A stretch of 64,000 nt of DNA, taken from Opisthorchis felineus (Eukaryota; Platyhelminthes; Trematoda; Opisthorchiida; Opisthorchiidae). Made by a program: the position numbers and the translations under genes. Below are positions 12,501 through 26,044 of this stretch, one piece after another. A model generated the notes under the pieces. The model was not told the DNA's origin and did no database searches. It was given only the letters and a program-made list of their open reading frames with translations. Each line of letters begins with the position of its first letter. The first letter of the stretch is position 1. The stretch is from positions 116,585 to 180,584 of the forward strand of contig SJOL01004250.1 in NCBI GenBank assembly GCA_004794785.1, given 5' to 3'.

Positions 12501-13044
12501 ATTCTCTCAGTATTCGCTTCACGGTAAGAAAATTGCTATGATGAATCCGTCTTGAGAAAAATAGCTGCCTGTAAACCAGTTAAGTCGTACTGCCTGTAGG
12601 TTTAGGAGGAGTTTCCCTTACACTTACGTGCGAGGCTAAAGTCATTCAATCGTAATGGTAGTCCAAAATAAACTGGACAAAACCATATTTAACAAGAGCT
12701 TTTCTGCATTTCTTCCCTCTCTGTGCACGATGGACAGTAGATAAATAGCACTATGATAACCTACAAACATTCAAACTGTTATATTTATAGTGTTTTAGAG
12801 TTATTACAGCGATTATTGGGTGCAACTTTAAAGGACGAACCTAACTTTGAGCTTCAGCTTCCTACCAATTAATAGGGTATCCATACTTTTGAATCCAAAA
12901 AAGTAACCTGTCCAGGAAGTGAGCCATTTCCCCCCACATATCGATGTGTGGTTTTTAGAGGAGCACATCTAGAAAACTCCTACATCTAATTAGAAATGTT
13001 CCAGCAAGTTTCAAGTGTCTGTGGTGCTACCTGAAAGTGGCGCT

Positions 13045-13205
13045 TTGGAAGTTGGGTCGATCGATCGACACAGCCAGGACAGTTACCGGGTCGTCGGGCA
13101 AACTGATCATATCACTCAGGCGTGAACATCTTCAGTTTACCAGACGTGATAGTTCCGGTGTCCAGTGTTTGCTGGTGAAATGGTGGTAACATGCTCACCT
13201 CGCGT
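13045..13205 (+). repeat. Dispersed repeat shared with the right end of the window
   Basis: TCGATCGACACAGCCAGGAC AGTTACCGGGTCGTCGGGCA with CTGGTGAAATGGTGGTAACA matches 63872-64000 (TCGATCGACATAACCAGAAC, GTCGGGCAAACCAATCACAC, CCGGTGGTAACACT). The type is unknown. Confidence 0.5.
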
Positions 13206-13209
13206 CAGA

Positions 13210-14480
13210 CGTGAACAGCTGAAACCCCGACAGAGTCAAGGAGTGTATTGTTGATGAGCTCTGATAAGAACACAACTCGAGTCCAGGTCTCCCCCGCTCT
13301 GATGTGGACTCACCAGAATAATTGCGTCTGGACAGGAGGACTGCAAACCAAAATGCGTTCAGCTTATCCGCTTCGGTGTCTAGAGCATTTTGATGAAGCC
13401 TGATTTGACCACGTTCACCATGGACATGCGTATTCTGTAAAAGATCCCGGCTACAATGTACATGCAGCAGGCGGTTCTCGTCATACCGCATTAACACCCG
13501 GTCACCTGTCTCGGTGCATGGTCGTTTTTAGCAATAACTCTAGGAGCTCTGGTGATGCCCAAAGGTTGGCTAGACTTAGCAACTGGGCAGGAATACAGGG
13601 ACTAAGACTAGTTTTTTACATTCAAAAATATCAAGCACAATGCCATCAGTGTTAAGGTACGTGTGTCTACCGGACCCAATGGATTTGGCGGTATTTCACA
13701 TCACCAGGTGTCCGTTGGATATCCTCACCAAGAATATATTTCACTTTGCAACCCCAAACAACACGAAACCGTGAACTCATAGTCCACCTTGTGTACTATA
13801 CTGACCCTGAAGGTCAGAACTGCAAGAACCTCAGCTAATATTACACCCAATCACCCATACAGAAAGCCATGTGAAGTGGTCAGGCAAAAGTAAAAAGCAA
13901 AAACAACGGGTCGTATGAAGACCAGGAGTTGAGTGAAGGAGATCTGCTTAGATAGAAGCACTACCATAGTGATGAGATTACGCTGAATCCTCATCATTGC
14001 AATGTGCTAGTCTTGAGAAGTCTGGATTGGGAACACTATGAAGACCCACCTGCCACTGGTAGCTATCGGCCAAAAGACAAGTAGGTTTTGAAGAACGACC
14101 AATGAGTTTCAAAACTCAACTGTACTGGGTGAAATCGTGCTAAAACAAAACTCAGGACAGTGAATAATTACTGTGCCGTCCAAGGAGGCCATCTAACGTT
14201 TGAGTCGCTTATTGAAGGGTACAGAAAATGAGTTCCAAATTCACGGCTTGGCAGTATGTACAGCAGTAGGCCTGTGCCTCTTTGCACTCTGCATTAGGCC
14301 CAAATTTTCAACCACGCGCAAAGGATGAGGCAACCGAATTAAACTGGAATCGAAAGTGCAAAGAATCAGCACCATTGTTATTTGCTAAATGTTAGAACCC
14401 CGGCGTACTTCAATTAAGTTTTGGAGAATAGTTCCTTTCAAGTTTCCTCCAAATGTTTAGCTTCCAATCCATCAACGGCA
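13210..14480. other. No gene recognised
   Basis: Nothing beyond short chance frames; the 100-codon minus frame at 13195-13497 has no recognisable motif. Confidence 0.5.
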
Positions 14481-14490
14481 ACAGAGATCT

Positions 14491-14635
14491 CGAGACAACT
14501 CAGTGGTTAAGGCGCGTACCCACTGACCGGAAGGTCTGTGGTACTCTGACTTCTTGATTGCCCCTGTCTAGGATTGAAAAACGTGGCAGTAACTCGGCCC
14601 TCGTGCTTCATTCGCATTACATGGAAGCTATGCAC
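14491..14635 (+). mobile_element. Degenerate SINE copy
   Basis: CAACTCAGTGGTTAAGGCGC, then CACTGACCGGAAGGTCTGTG, CCCTGTCTAGGATTGAAAAA and CGGCCCTCGTGCTTC follow the SINE order. The B box has decayed (GGTACTCTGAC). The 3' third is lost or too diverged. Confidence 0.7.
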
Positions 14636-14639
14636 CAAA

Positions 14640-16180
14640 GGCATGCTATAGATAGACGCATCAAACAAGCTTCATCGTACATCAAACATCGGCCTTTAAG
14701 TGGTTCACCGCGCGTCTTGGAAAGAAATATATCCACGTTTGTGTGCGCGAAAGTCCGAAAAACATGTATTCTCGGAGAGCAACAATGATTTCTTCAGTTA
14801 GGCTGTAACCCTCAGGGCAGCTTCTCACTGGAATATCATCCTTATGACGTCCTCACTACAAAAAAGTGAAGAAAGGGGTAATCCGACACGTCGGAATTGA
14901 ACGTGATTTTTTGGACGATACCACAGAGCGACGCAAATTTCCATAGAAATGGCACACCAAACCAAAAAACTAACTCTTCGCCGGTTTCGCCCTCTTTGAA
15001 GTTCTTTTTTCATGGTATGTCACTGCAATGCCACTAGAATTACTCAACAAAAACCTGAAGATGGCGGATCAACAGTGCGTTGCGGTGTATGCGTCGTGCG
15101 ATTGTGACCTTTCTGCCCGAAACTTTGGCGGAAAAAACATCGTTCCAACTCAGATGCGGCACGACTAGATCGTGAAAATATTAGTTACAATATTCTCCAG
15201 CAAGCAAACTAGAGAGAGAATATGGAGGGAATCTGAAAACCTGAGATAGGAAATCATAAAAACAATTTGTGGTCGCAGAGGACGGAGCGGAGCTTGTTAT
15301 AAAATGTAGAAATACATATACCAGACTCCTAGTGTCAAGACTTGAATCTTCGAAACAGAGAAGCGATTGAGATATTGGCGTTGATCAACATTGTGTGGTA
15401 ATTGTTAGGTGTAGATATGACAGAGGCCGAGGCAAGATTATCTGCCCTACGTATGCTGGAAAAGTACCACACAAATCAATGATCATGGTGGGGTGATGCA
15501 ATGTCATATATTCACTGGTTGTGAACATATGTTTACACTGAACGAAAACGTACACGGGAGGGAGGACCCATGGTCGGCCACATCTGCATAGTATGCATAG
15601 CATACCATGCCTGAGAAAGCTGTGAAGTTACGGAGTGTACATGCAATGGAGACGGAAAGAGGCAAACAGGGGCCACACAATACCGCGACTCCCGCACACG
15701 GTGACCTGTTACAGAGGGTCAAACGAACAGTGCGCGACGAAGCTTCCAGGTAAAAAGCAGAACATCAAAACTCATTGTTAGCTTCACCGCTACAAAACGT
15801 TTTATTGGACCAGTTCAGTAGACATGACAGCAACTCAATTGATAGGTAAAGTTTCCAACGTATAAATTACTCTAAAATGGGCCCACTGTTGTGGATTCGA
15901 TTGGACTGCTGATAGAATTGGCGAAGAGTTGTCATATATTAGGTCGAGCATTCACAACAAAAAATGCTGCGTGATCCCTGGTGGACTTCCACAATAGTTC
16001 TAGAGGGGAGAACTGCACGTTTTATGTCCCTATGGGTCGTTTTCCCGTGGCCGTCTATGACTATGGGGGTTCAGTGGAGCGTCAAGACCTTCATCTGGCA
16101 TACAAGTGCACACAATCATGTTCGCTTTTCTCGCCTAGTAAATCACTTTGGCTTCATATGTAGTCTGCTTTTCTCCTTTG
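14640..16180. other. No gene recognised
   Basis: Nothing supported. Open frames overlap on both strands. Confidence 0.5.
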
Positions 16181-16182
16181 CG

Positions 16183-16250
16183 AGTCATCATCATCATCAA
16201 AGACAGCAACATCAGTGTTGACACTGATGCTTCACTGCCGTGAGTGAATG
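16183..16250 (-). mobile_element. Tail-only LINE relic
   Basis: The sequence ATCATCATCATC (16188-16199) followed by ACATCAGTGTTGACACTGAT and GCTTCACTGCCGTGAG is the reverse complement of the last 60 bases of the LINE family (compare 58640-58690). No coding part is seen beside it. This is probably a very short 5' truncation. Confidence 0.6.
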
Positions 16251-16254
16251 GTCT

Positions 16255-19200
16255 GTCTGTTTGTGAGTGGTCTGCCCATATCACACTTTCCTATATCTGA
16301 CTTATTTCTCAGGTCATCCATTGCTTTTTTACACACCTTTTCGAAAAGGGAAGAATTTTACCTGAACGCTCCTTTGACTGCCACAGCGGCTTTTTACTCC
16401 GGGAATATGCATTGAATACATTATGTACACGCCGAGTTTTTTCCCAGGCCTATTGAATCATATTTAATGAAAGACCTCAGTTTACGCGTGTGTTACATTC
16501 TCTCTAAGTCCGCTCGATATAACTTAGTACGCAGGCGTTAAATGTTCTCAGCGATCTGTTATCCCATACTTCTCCCAAACCTGTAGAGTCAGGAGGTCTC
16601 AGTTACTAACCCAAGCAAACCATCCTGGGGGTTTCTTTCGATTCTGTCATCGTTAAACTTGGTCTACAGTGGCGTTGTCCTTTTAGCAGCCTCATAGGTT
16701 TGATTACTTGATGCTCAGCTTTGTTTTGTGACTTGGTAATGTACAGCAGGTTCGCGACAGCGAAAGAGTTTGGCCACCTTTAGGCTTATCCCTGTTTGCA
16801 GTGAAGTCACCAACAGGCAGATAATGTGGACCTCGCGTTATTTCCTATGATATATTTGCTCACCCCATATCAAGGCTAGTAGGACTTAACTAAAAGGCTG
16901 CCGACAATATCCTAGACACTTTCTTGGCTTGAAGCATGCAACAGAGAAGTTTGCTCAACCCATCAGTAGTTCTCGTTGCTGACATGACTTTGGATCTTAA
17001 AATTGGTCTCGTATAAAATGTAAGTCTCTCTCTCTGATGCTCATTATGTCGCACCTGCAAATGGCATATCCCTTGAAACCCCCTCCACAGCACCGGCCTC
17101 CTAGCGTAGCCTCGTCTCAATCAACGAGTTCATGTTTGACATCTGCTCAATTAAGTAACCAAACTCGTCCTGTTTGTTTGGGAGGCTCTGGGCATCAGTG
17201 TACAAAATCTTTGGTGTTTGTGGAGGGTCCTGGACACTCTTTTCCGACCAACCTAAAAATTCCTAATATGTAGGATGGTTTCACTGTTTGTCTCTCTGAC
17301 CTTCGGCGTACTAACCGCTTCTCGTTGACTTCCTTGAGCTGAATCGGGCCTCACGACACACATTGCTCCTTAAGGCCTATTTTCCCTCGGTAGCAACCTC
17401 TGGACGTCTTCTAAGCTTCAAAGTATGGGATTCAACAATCTAGGTCTGTATGAAACTTTCTCAACTCAGCTGTCACGATGAGCGGCGCGAAAGACTTTGC
17501 CCTCCTCTTCATCTTCATTTAGTGGCCACAATAGTACAGTTCCTGCCACATCGTAATAGTCTCTACCCGCACCTTCTGACTATGATTCTGTCCCTATGAA
17601 TACCATTACGTACGGATCTCTCGGAGTGTCCTGTGCTCTAGTTGTAGGTATTTCGCTGTCTGAGAGGCCCCTGCTCGTCATCGCAGTTATTTTCTTCATA
17701 TCTTCCAGCCACGGTCCATAGTTCCTCCTCTAATACGTTTTTCCCATTTTTGGAATTCGACGTTGGTGAACAATCCCCAGCACTCGTCACTTGCCTAATT
17801 TCATGCAGTTTTGGAATCCAAATCGGACCCTCAAAGCCTTCACTGACTGTGACATATCCTCGAAAAGAGAGGGACCGAACCTGATATCAAGCTGCCGGGT
17901 CTGTTATCGATGGGTCCAATTTCAAATGCAGTCTTTTTGTCCCTTCCCATTTGATTGCGACTCATCGTCAGCTGGAAGCACAATCCTAAGACTACTTTGC
18001 ACTTCCCGATAGACGATGAATTTCTTCACAAGTGACAGCCTTTTCGACTTTCTTTGTGCCCTTTTCGAGTTGCTTTTCTTGATTTTAACCACTTTCTCAA
18101 CATTAATTAAATTCAGACAACCAATGAAGAGGTCGACGGTTCTGCTTCGATTAACACTATAAGACGAGGTTTGGCGGCGAATTATTGTCAAATAACTTAT
18201 TGGTCATTACTCACTATATAACATCCCCAACGGTTAGGAGTAAAATTGTGGCCACCACGACTGTTTGTAATTTCAACAAATACAGATAACCTTCATTGAT
18301 CAGTGTTCAGTTCGAAGATTCTGTGATGGAAACACGGAGCAAGGCTAGTGCTTACACTCGACACGTCCGGTACGAGAAAATAGAAGGTCGTGGCGCCAAG
18401 TCATTGTGGGTAATCTTGGGCATGGTCCAGAACAATCTAATGCATGTAACTGTCTTAACAACTAAGCATAATTTCTCCCAGCTAGGTCTAAGAAACCATT
18501 TTAAAAAAATTTGTGTTTGTGACTGACTGCATCGAATAGAACTCGACAGTAGTGATTTATGACTCACGGTACAGAGTGTCACAGCACACCATTGCAGTTG
18601 CTAAAGTTCTGTCCGGAAGCCCGGTTGGAAGCCGAAATATTTATAGATTGCAGCAGACAAACGAAACACAGGACCGGGTGCCCAAAAGAAATAGTCTGTG
18701 TAGCAACTCTCCCTTTTAGTTTCTCTGTTTATTCAGGCATTTTTCCGGAAAAGCATGCTTCCTTTTTTCTTCCACATGTCTTATTATTTTGTGGTATCTT
18801 TTCCTGCTGATTCCTTTTGCGCTGATTTGCAGAATACCTGGGAATAATGTTCAGGTAATGCATCGCCTATTGCATGTCGTCCACACCCAATGGGCGGTTA
18901 AAGAAAAACCAGAGCTTTAATAACTCTTCCTATTCGTACTCTGACAGGAAAATGTGCTTTATCCTATTCAAAGTCATCAGATAAATTTGATCCACTCACA
19001 GTTCAGCTTTAGAAAGGACAAAAAAGGGACACTCCTCGTCTCCTCGTTTTCTACATCCTTACCGTTTGCAATGGAACTACTCTGTCTTTTCGCTGGATGA
19101 CCTGTATCCGGTGTGTGCAGTTTTCCACAAAGCCGTGGTATTTAGAAGGCAGACTTTTGAGCTACACCGTGCGATTTTTGTCACAGCATGCTTAGGCCAA

Positions 19201-22200
19201 GAGGATCCGTGTTCCGAAAAGCTTTTGTCTAACTTTGTTTGAGCAATGTAATCTCATGGTAACGCATAGGTATGAGCGACAAAAAGACTACTAAAAATTG
19301 CAGCTAGATTTGACGGCGAAAGAAAGCAAGCTGCAAGCAACTGTCTTATGACTTTATTGCTGTTATGTATAGTGTCTTGTATACTCAACACCATTTGCAT
19401 TACTTAACCAAGAAATCAAAACCCGTTGTGCTCTGAAAATGTTTCCGGTTTTCGATGAACTATTTAACGGAGAAATAAACGGTGCTGTAGTTTTCAGGAA
19501 ATAGTCCATACTGTTTTTGTTAACCTGCCGTTGATGTCTACATAGATATAGATAGTTCACTCAAGGAAGTATAAGTTACGGCCCTGGAGTCTTGCAATTT
19601 TGGGAGAAAATACGTGTGACGCAGTCTGTCAACTGTCAACACCGAGATTGTCAGCAGCGTAGCATAAGCGACTAACGAAAAACTTGTTCTGCCGAGCAAT
19701 TATACATCATAGATTGGACAGCACTATAAGGCTTGTTCGCCTTTCACTTGGAAGCTGGTGGCCGCACTGTTGTTTGTGTTACTTTGAGAGTTTGGTTGCC
19801 GGAGTAGGCCTTACTGCATTTTATTTTGGCGCCAGTACGTCTTAAAGAGCAAGTTTCAGCAGATAACAACAAAAAGGCTCTTTACAGTGTCAAAAAAGAT
19901 TTTTTACTTTAAAAGCACTTTGTAGTTACTCAGCCTTTTCAGTGGTTGCCACCCAAATGAGCGTCAAGAAATAAATTTGTGTAGTGGAGTAAGAAACAGA
20001 AGCAGTGTGTATCAGCCACACAACCGTAACAGCAGATTTTGAAGGGATTATTCGAATGCCTCCATCCATTTTGGGCCAACATTACTATCCTGAACACCAG
20101 ACACCCTGAAACCTATACCAGTGTGCTGCCGTCAGCAAAAACCGACAAAAATGCCTGAATAATACTGTTTTACCGTCACACCTTTCTGTCCCAATGGGAT
20201 GAACCACTCGTGAATTGTATATTTTTAGCGTGATGCCTATCAGCTGCGCATGTGAACCTTGCTTTGTCGGCTGGGTAGCTTGAGGAGCACAAGCTGCCTA
20301 TATTCTACATGAGTGAGTTGGAGCAGTTTCACATGAGATCTTCTGGACCATCCTTATTTTACAGTGGCTTTGAGCGGCAAGTTTTAGGCCAAACAGCTCA
20401 CAGCTCTTTGACGGAGGGTTATGTGACATGCCGTTGTTGTTGCATGAATAATAAGCATTAGCGCAATTGGTAAACAGTAGCTCCGCGGTATGTAACTGCG
20501 GCTTATTACCGCTCGTAGAATGTGTGTTACGTACTCTATCCTTCCGCATTTCGCATTACGGGCTCGCTTAGATGCAATTATTTTGCGTACTCTTATGCCC
20601 ACTTGTTGTCTGCCTTGAAAAATTGCCCACAAAACAGAACCCTCGTGAACAATTATCCCGGCTAATCATTTTGAAAATACTGCAGTTTCTGCGAGGGAAT
20701 TTTCCTCGCTGGATGCTGGCTGGCGTTTTGCATCTCTACCCTTTCATCCCGTTAACTGAGGTTTGAAGACCACTTTTCGACCCTACAGCGTGTTGAGTCT
20801 GCATGTGTTGATGTGTTTTTGGAAAACTGCTAGTCTCGTTCCACTTGTTTGGCGAGGTTTGGAAGAAAATGTTGTCCCGCGCCGAGGATAATTTGCGGTT
20901 CTTGCAAGTTCTTGGATGAAGTTGTCTCACACAGGTTACGATAAGTTAGAGGGTAGCGCTTAATGTTTGCGGTGAAGGAACAAGCCAGCGCCCGAACATG
21001 AAGTCTTATTAGGACAGAATCCTAGGATCTTGGTCCCCATCAGATATTTCAAAGTATGCACCCGAAATTGCCTTTAAAATAAAAACTCGGTACATTTGGA
21101 ATAATAAGCAATGCTTATCGGCTTCTGGTGGTGGCATTATGACCTCAATCCTCATACCACTCCGTCTGGACATTTCTAACTCATGCCGAATTGGGGAATT
21201 TCTACGAAATCGATGTCATCGAAAGATGTGAAACAAGGTGGGTAAATACAAAACCAACTCGCTAACACACAAACATATGGACCAAAAAAGTAAATCAATG
21301 AAACCCCACCATTGTAGCCTGCTTCTGGTGAGGAGGAATAATGGTTAACTGACTGTTAACACCTCTGTCTTGGAAGATGTATGTATTGACGCTTCAGTTT
21401 TTCCGCTCCCTTGCTTCGGATTTATAAAAGTACAAACATCTAGTCCGATCACTCTTCAGAAGTGGACAAATATTTGGCTGATCAGTTGTTCCGTTAAGTC
21501 TCTGAAAATCCAGTTCCCTCTGATGTCGGCCCTAAAGTTGACAATGTCTTCATACCACTTCCCCATCTGACAAGCCATCGCTAAACCTCCTGCAAGCGAA
21601 ACGGGCAGTGTTGCTGCCCATCCTACTGGTAAGAGCTGAGAATGAAAAAAATGCAGTCCGAAACTAAAAGCGTCAGCTATTTACTTGGGAACGCCTTACT
21701 GAAGCCGTCGAAAATTCTACACTGGCGGATTCTGGCTTACGGAATTTGATGAACTTTTGCCGTAGTTCTTCACAAGAAATGATGATAGATGAGTTACTGA
21801 GCTTAATTGGCAACAAAATCAGCGCCAAGCACATTTAAACCAAACTATAATTATTGTATGCACTTATAGCGGCGCAAAAATAAACACACCACCGCATACG
21901 TTACCATGTCCTTAGGAAACATCAAGACGAAATCTGCAGATCTCTCGCAACTTTTCAGAAAGGGCGATTGCTATCCTTTTTCTACCCTTTTTTACAATTA
22001 TCTTTTCAATTAATTTCATACTTTAGAGCATAGAATGACTCCCTTAGTTGGGTTTAAACTAACCTTTCCGGTATCCTGAAATTTCCTTTAAACCTGCCAT
22101 TACGTTAGTTTTAACTTTACGTTATTCGCTAGAGCATCCTGTCAGGATGATTGTGTAGCCTTTCTGTATACGCTTTGTTCAATGGATCCGACCAATATGG

Positions 22201-22385
22201 ATGTATGTTGCAACCGGCCAGAGCCAGAATTCGTCCCCAAATTTGTGACAAAGTGCTTTGGTGTCTGCAGAAACACCAACATAACGGCCCACACTTCCTG
22301 TACAGCTTGAAGGAATTCGCTTGGATTATGGGCCTAACGTAATTATGCTTCCTTATTTTTTCCGCGGAGACGAAGTCGGGGTAGA
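16255..22385. other. No gene recognised
   Basis: 6.1 kb with no identifiable element. The pyrimidine-rich composition of 16.3-18.0 kb differs from its surroundings and is like that of 33.6-34.8 kb, so part may be an old copy of the (ATT)n family, but I could not align it by eye. Confidence 0.45.
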
Positions 22386-22389
22386 CGGA

Positions 22390-23150
22390 GTGTTTAATAT
22401 TAATTAATAGTGTTTATTCCCAACTAGTGGGTGGCATACCTTCAGGCATGATTATAACGTTAAAGTCAGAATAAGAACATGACTGGTGGGGTTTGTGGGT
22501 TCTGGGGATTTCGTGGAAAAGGGACGGCGACATAAAGAGTGGGCATAATCCGAAGTAGACTTGGTCACGCCCGATGCGGTATGGGTGGGGAATCAAAATT
22601 ACAAGGTGTCTTTCTTTCTTATGGGGAACATATCAGATGAGACAAGCTACGATCGTTAAGATTTGAAAGTGGCGGACAAAAGCAATACGAGGGAGGGCAT
22701 AGAAAGAGGCTTCCTGCCTGGTACGTGATAAAAATAATAAAAGAAATACTTCAATCTGCGGGAAAAGTGGAACAAGAATAACGGATCTGGAGAGGCTGCA
22801 GAACTGCCACGATCTGACCGGCCGATTTGAACTAAAGCCTAAAACCGTTACCGGGGCATCGTAGCCTTGGGCTGTTGGGCTGTCGTTCAGATCAACGCCA
22901 TATATCTCCTCCCTATGCCGTAGGCCTGTTTCCGTCCATAAGTACAGCGCGTTTGTTCCGGTTGTCCTCAATGCAATGATTGATAGCAATCCTAAACAGT
23001 CTGTCTTGATGGAATAAAACTGAACCTCCACGACGAGTGTCCAAAATACGACACCTTCCGACCATTCACTAATTTTGCCCGGACCGTTTTTGGCCTTTGT
23101 CCAACAACTTTGTTTCCGCGCCTCGTCTTTTCGCCTCAAAGTTTTACACT
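22390..23150 (-). mobile_element. Unclassified retroposon with AATAAA(ATT)n end
   Basis: Read on the minus strand, the 3' end is TATGCCACCCACTAGTTGGG AATAAACACTATTAATTAAT (about 22400-22440). Upstream it shares GGCCGGTCAGATCGTGGCAG (22800-22823 reversed) and TTCCACGAAATCCCC blocks with 34.7-35.1 kb on the + strand. A 168-codon open frame (22633-23139, minus) lies inside, but I see no known domain in it. A polyadenylation-like AATAAA fused to a short ATT tail points to a non-LTR-type end. Confidence 0.6.
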
Positions 23151-23154
23151 ACTG

Positions 23155-25495
23155 ATGATGAAGTAAGTGAACGTGTCTTAGCAGTGTCGTCTGCGTTGCT
23201 AATTAAGTATGCACTGCCCCTTGAGATTTAGGGTTTGGGTTCAGTTTCCTGGTCTAACTCGCGTCTATGAGTTTAAAAACCACGGAGTTCTTCAGGGATA
23301 CAGGAGGTTCCACCACTTTTCCGCACAATGACACCCACCAATTATGCAGGCTGCTCAAATCCCAACCTAGATCCTCTTCACAGAATGAGTACAAACACAT
23401 AAAATAAATAAAATCGCATAAGAGGCAAACGGCAATCAAGAATAAGGTAAAAGGTTTACCCAATCAGCTTGCCGCCCCAGGTGAAAAGTCATTCCACCAT
23501 ATGACAGACGGTGCAAGGGGCTCTTAACGTTGATATCACCGTGAAAATATCCGTGGTTTTCTTCCCTAAGTCCAGTCTCGTGTGATGGTTTTGGCGGGGC
23601 GATTTCGGACCAATTTAGACGATGCGGTTGCTGCGATATTCAAAGAGGTGCCTTTGCTTGTATGCGGTATGTTCAGCTTATCTAATTCCTCAAAGCCCAT
23701 GGGCACTGATTTGGTCGACGAAATACCCAGCGTTGCACGGGGTAAATTTGTGTTCAGTACGCACATGTGAAGATGACATTTGTTTCAAGAACTCACAAAC
23801 GCAACGCCAAGTTAACGAGCACTTTATTCACTTCACCATATGAAGTTGATCATGACACGTTCGACGTGTGATCAGAATGTTTACCTCCACCAATTCATGC
23901 GTAAAGATCAAACCAGCCGTCGTGTATTCTTCTTGACAAGCAGCGTCATTGGCTGTAAATCACAAGGCTTACTTGCAGGGTCTGAGGCGAAATAAACGGG
24001 ACAGTCCCACATTTCAAATCTCAAACAACTGAGAATGGTTATCTTATACGCCACCAATCAACAAGGTGGCCTAGCACAACTGAATAGAAGAAACATTCAA
24101 GGCCAGTTCACGGGTGAAAACTTTACTTCCTAACGTTGGCATCTAAATTGTTACACACATCATCATACTCCGCCCACGACAAACACACGGCGGGATGGAT
24201 GCTTTGTCATGTCCGTAATGACCTTTCCATCCGAAGTCGGAGTATCAGACTACCATTTGATAGGCAGCACCCATATATACTTTGAGCGTGACGGTTGTGC
24301 GCCTCCTTCCAGCACACAACTTAGTGTCGTTACATGTGCCCTGCCGTGCCGCACATACATTCCAGTGTTCCTGAATGCCGACCCGGGTTTTGAAGATGTT
24401 CAAGGGCTCAAACATTGCAAACAATCACTCAAACACTCAATTTTCTGGAGCTGCATTTTCTTTTCTGGGTTTTGCTTCAAGATTCTTGCCAACTCAGAAA
24501 TCCATTAGGATTCATTTTACACGCTAACACTACTTCTCTAGAAATCTGACGCCTGGTAGTCATCGAATTTGGTCACGCCTCGGGAAAGTTGCGTGAAAGC
24601 CTCGAATTACGAACGTTGGGTGAGCCAGCTGCACGTTTGACATTCAAAGCGTTAGCCGACTAGAACTTACCGCAAAAGAACTTGTTATCCTTATGAGACG
24701 TCAATCCGCCCTTACCGCAATGCAATGAGGGTGGTTAGTCCTGCATTGCGTTGTTGGTCAGTTAGCTTCTTGTCAGCAAGCTAGCACAACTGTCCCGATT
24801 ATTCAGTTCGCTCCTGATTAGCCCCACCGTCGCGATGCTAGGAGCTAAGGCTGATGGCCCAATAATAATCACGAAACAACGCTGACGCTATTACTTAGAA
24901 CTCAGTGCTTTGATATTCGCGTGTTGCTGTTGCAATTTCTGCAATAAGCTGATTGGTGCTGCACCTAAAAGGTCAGTCTTCAACACTCATGTGATCCCAA
25001 GCCGCGTCCATCATTAGGACAAAATGAAGTTCAGTCGAAACCAATGCACCTTGACTTTTTTGAATGAACAAACACATAGTAGTAATCGGTTTTAAAAAAA
25101 TAACGCCACCCTGTGCCTCCAAAATACGGTTCGCTGGAACAACTTTGTGCTTCTGTAAGTTGGAATGCTTTTGGAAGTTATCTTCTGCAGCAGCCTTTTG
25201 TGTCTCAGGGAAATGTTAGACAGTACAAACACGGTATCAGGACCAAGCATCAAAACGCTCGGAGAGATTACCATCTTAAAGCAATGCATCTTATTGAGTT
25301 CGATGCCTCAGTAATAGCTGTTGAAACTGCCACAAGGCAAATTCGGCATGACGGTATCCTGTGACTGCTTGTGTACAAAAACTGGCTGAAGGATAGCATG
25401 CGTTGAATACTGATAGCCCAAACTGTTAGAACACCTAGACACTGTTTCACTTCCCAGACAAAGAGAGAAACCAACCGTTGCGAGGGAAGTAGTTT
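23155..25495. other. No gene recognised
   Basis: Nothing supported. Confidence 0.5.
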
Positions 25496-25499
25496 TTTA

Positions 25500-26040
25500 T
25501 GCTTCAGTGCAGTGATAGCATGGCACTGCCATACCCGGTCTGATGGCACTCCCACAACTACTTTCTTCAGAACCTCGACCGAAGCCTCTCGCCAACTTGA
25601 GCCTGTAAATGCAACCACAAACAAATTTTTCACCTGGCCCCAACCGCCTCGTTCTAAACCGCTGAACATATCGTTCGAATTTTACCAACCTAGTTTCCCA
25701 CCGCAATTTGGGTTTGCTTCTTCCACAAGTTCAATCTCATTTACGGTGTTCGATTGGCCTTATGCATATGCACTATCTCCTCATCAAAACCATCCTTTAC
25801 ACCTGACCTCCTCACAACAGTGACACTAGTGAGTCTACTCAGTTTCAATTTGAACCATATTTTTGAGACAAAACTTGCCATTTGTCTCCGGATCGAATTC
25901 TTCAATCTCCATCTCCACTTGGCATTTTCTGACCCTAGCCATTTACTCCACAGCCCAAGGTCACTCATAGCCAGCAACGGTTTTCAGGTCAGCAGGCTTC
26001 ATCTTTAAACTTGTCTTACCTAATGCTCGTTATCCTCTTT
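25500..26040 (+). repeat. Repeat body probably belonging to the (ATT)n family
   Basis: GCATGGCACTGCCATACCCG GTCTGATGGCACTCCCACA (25518-25556) parallels 34223-34260, and GGTCAG-rich sequence leads to the tail at 26045. Open frames on both strands here have no recognisable domain and I regard them as chance. Confidence 0.4.
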
Positions 26041-26044
26041 TTTT

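Larger units (their letters stand above)
8420..13040. other. No gene recognised
   Basis: 4.6 kb without a supported gene or element. Two open frames with protein-like composition (11244-11546 minus, 12234-12500 plus) are listed separately. Confidence 0.5.

Noticed and set aside
22633..23139. 168-codon minus-strand frame as a host gene
   Set aside because: Its DNA aligns with the non-coding-looking retroposon copy at 34.4-34.8 kb, which is not open in the same frame, so it is probably chance openness in a repeat.
25268..25669. 133-codon minus-strand frame
   Set aside because: It overlaps repeat sequence related to the (ATT)n retroposon family, other frames are open on the opposite strand, and no domain is visible.
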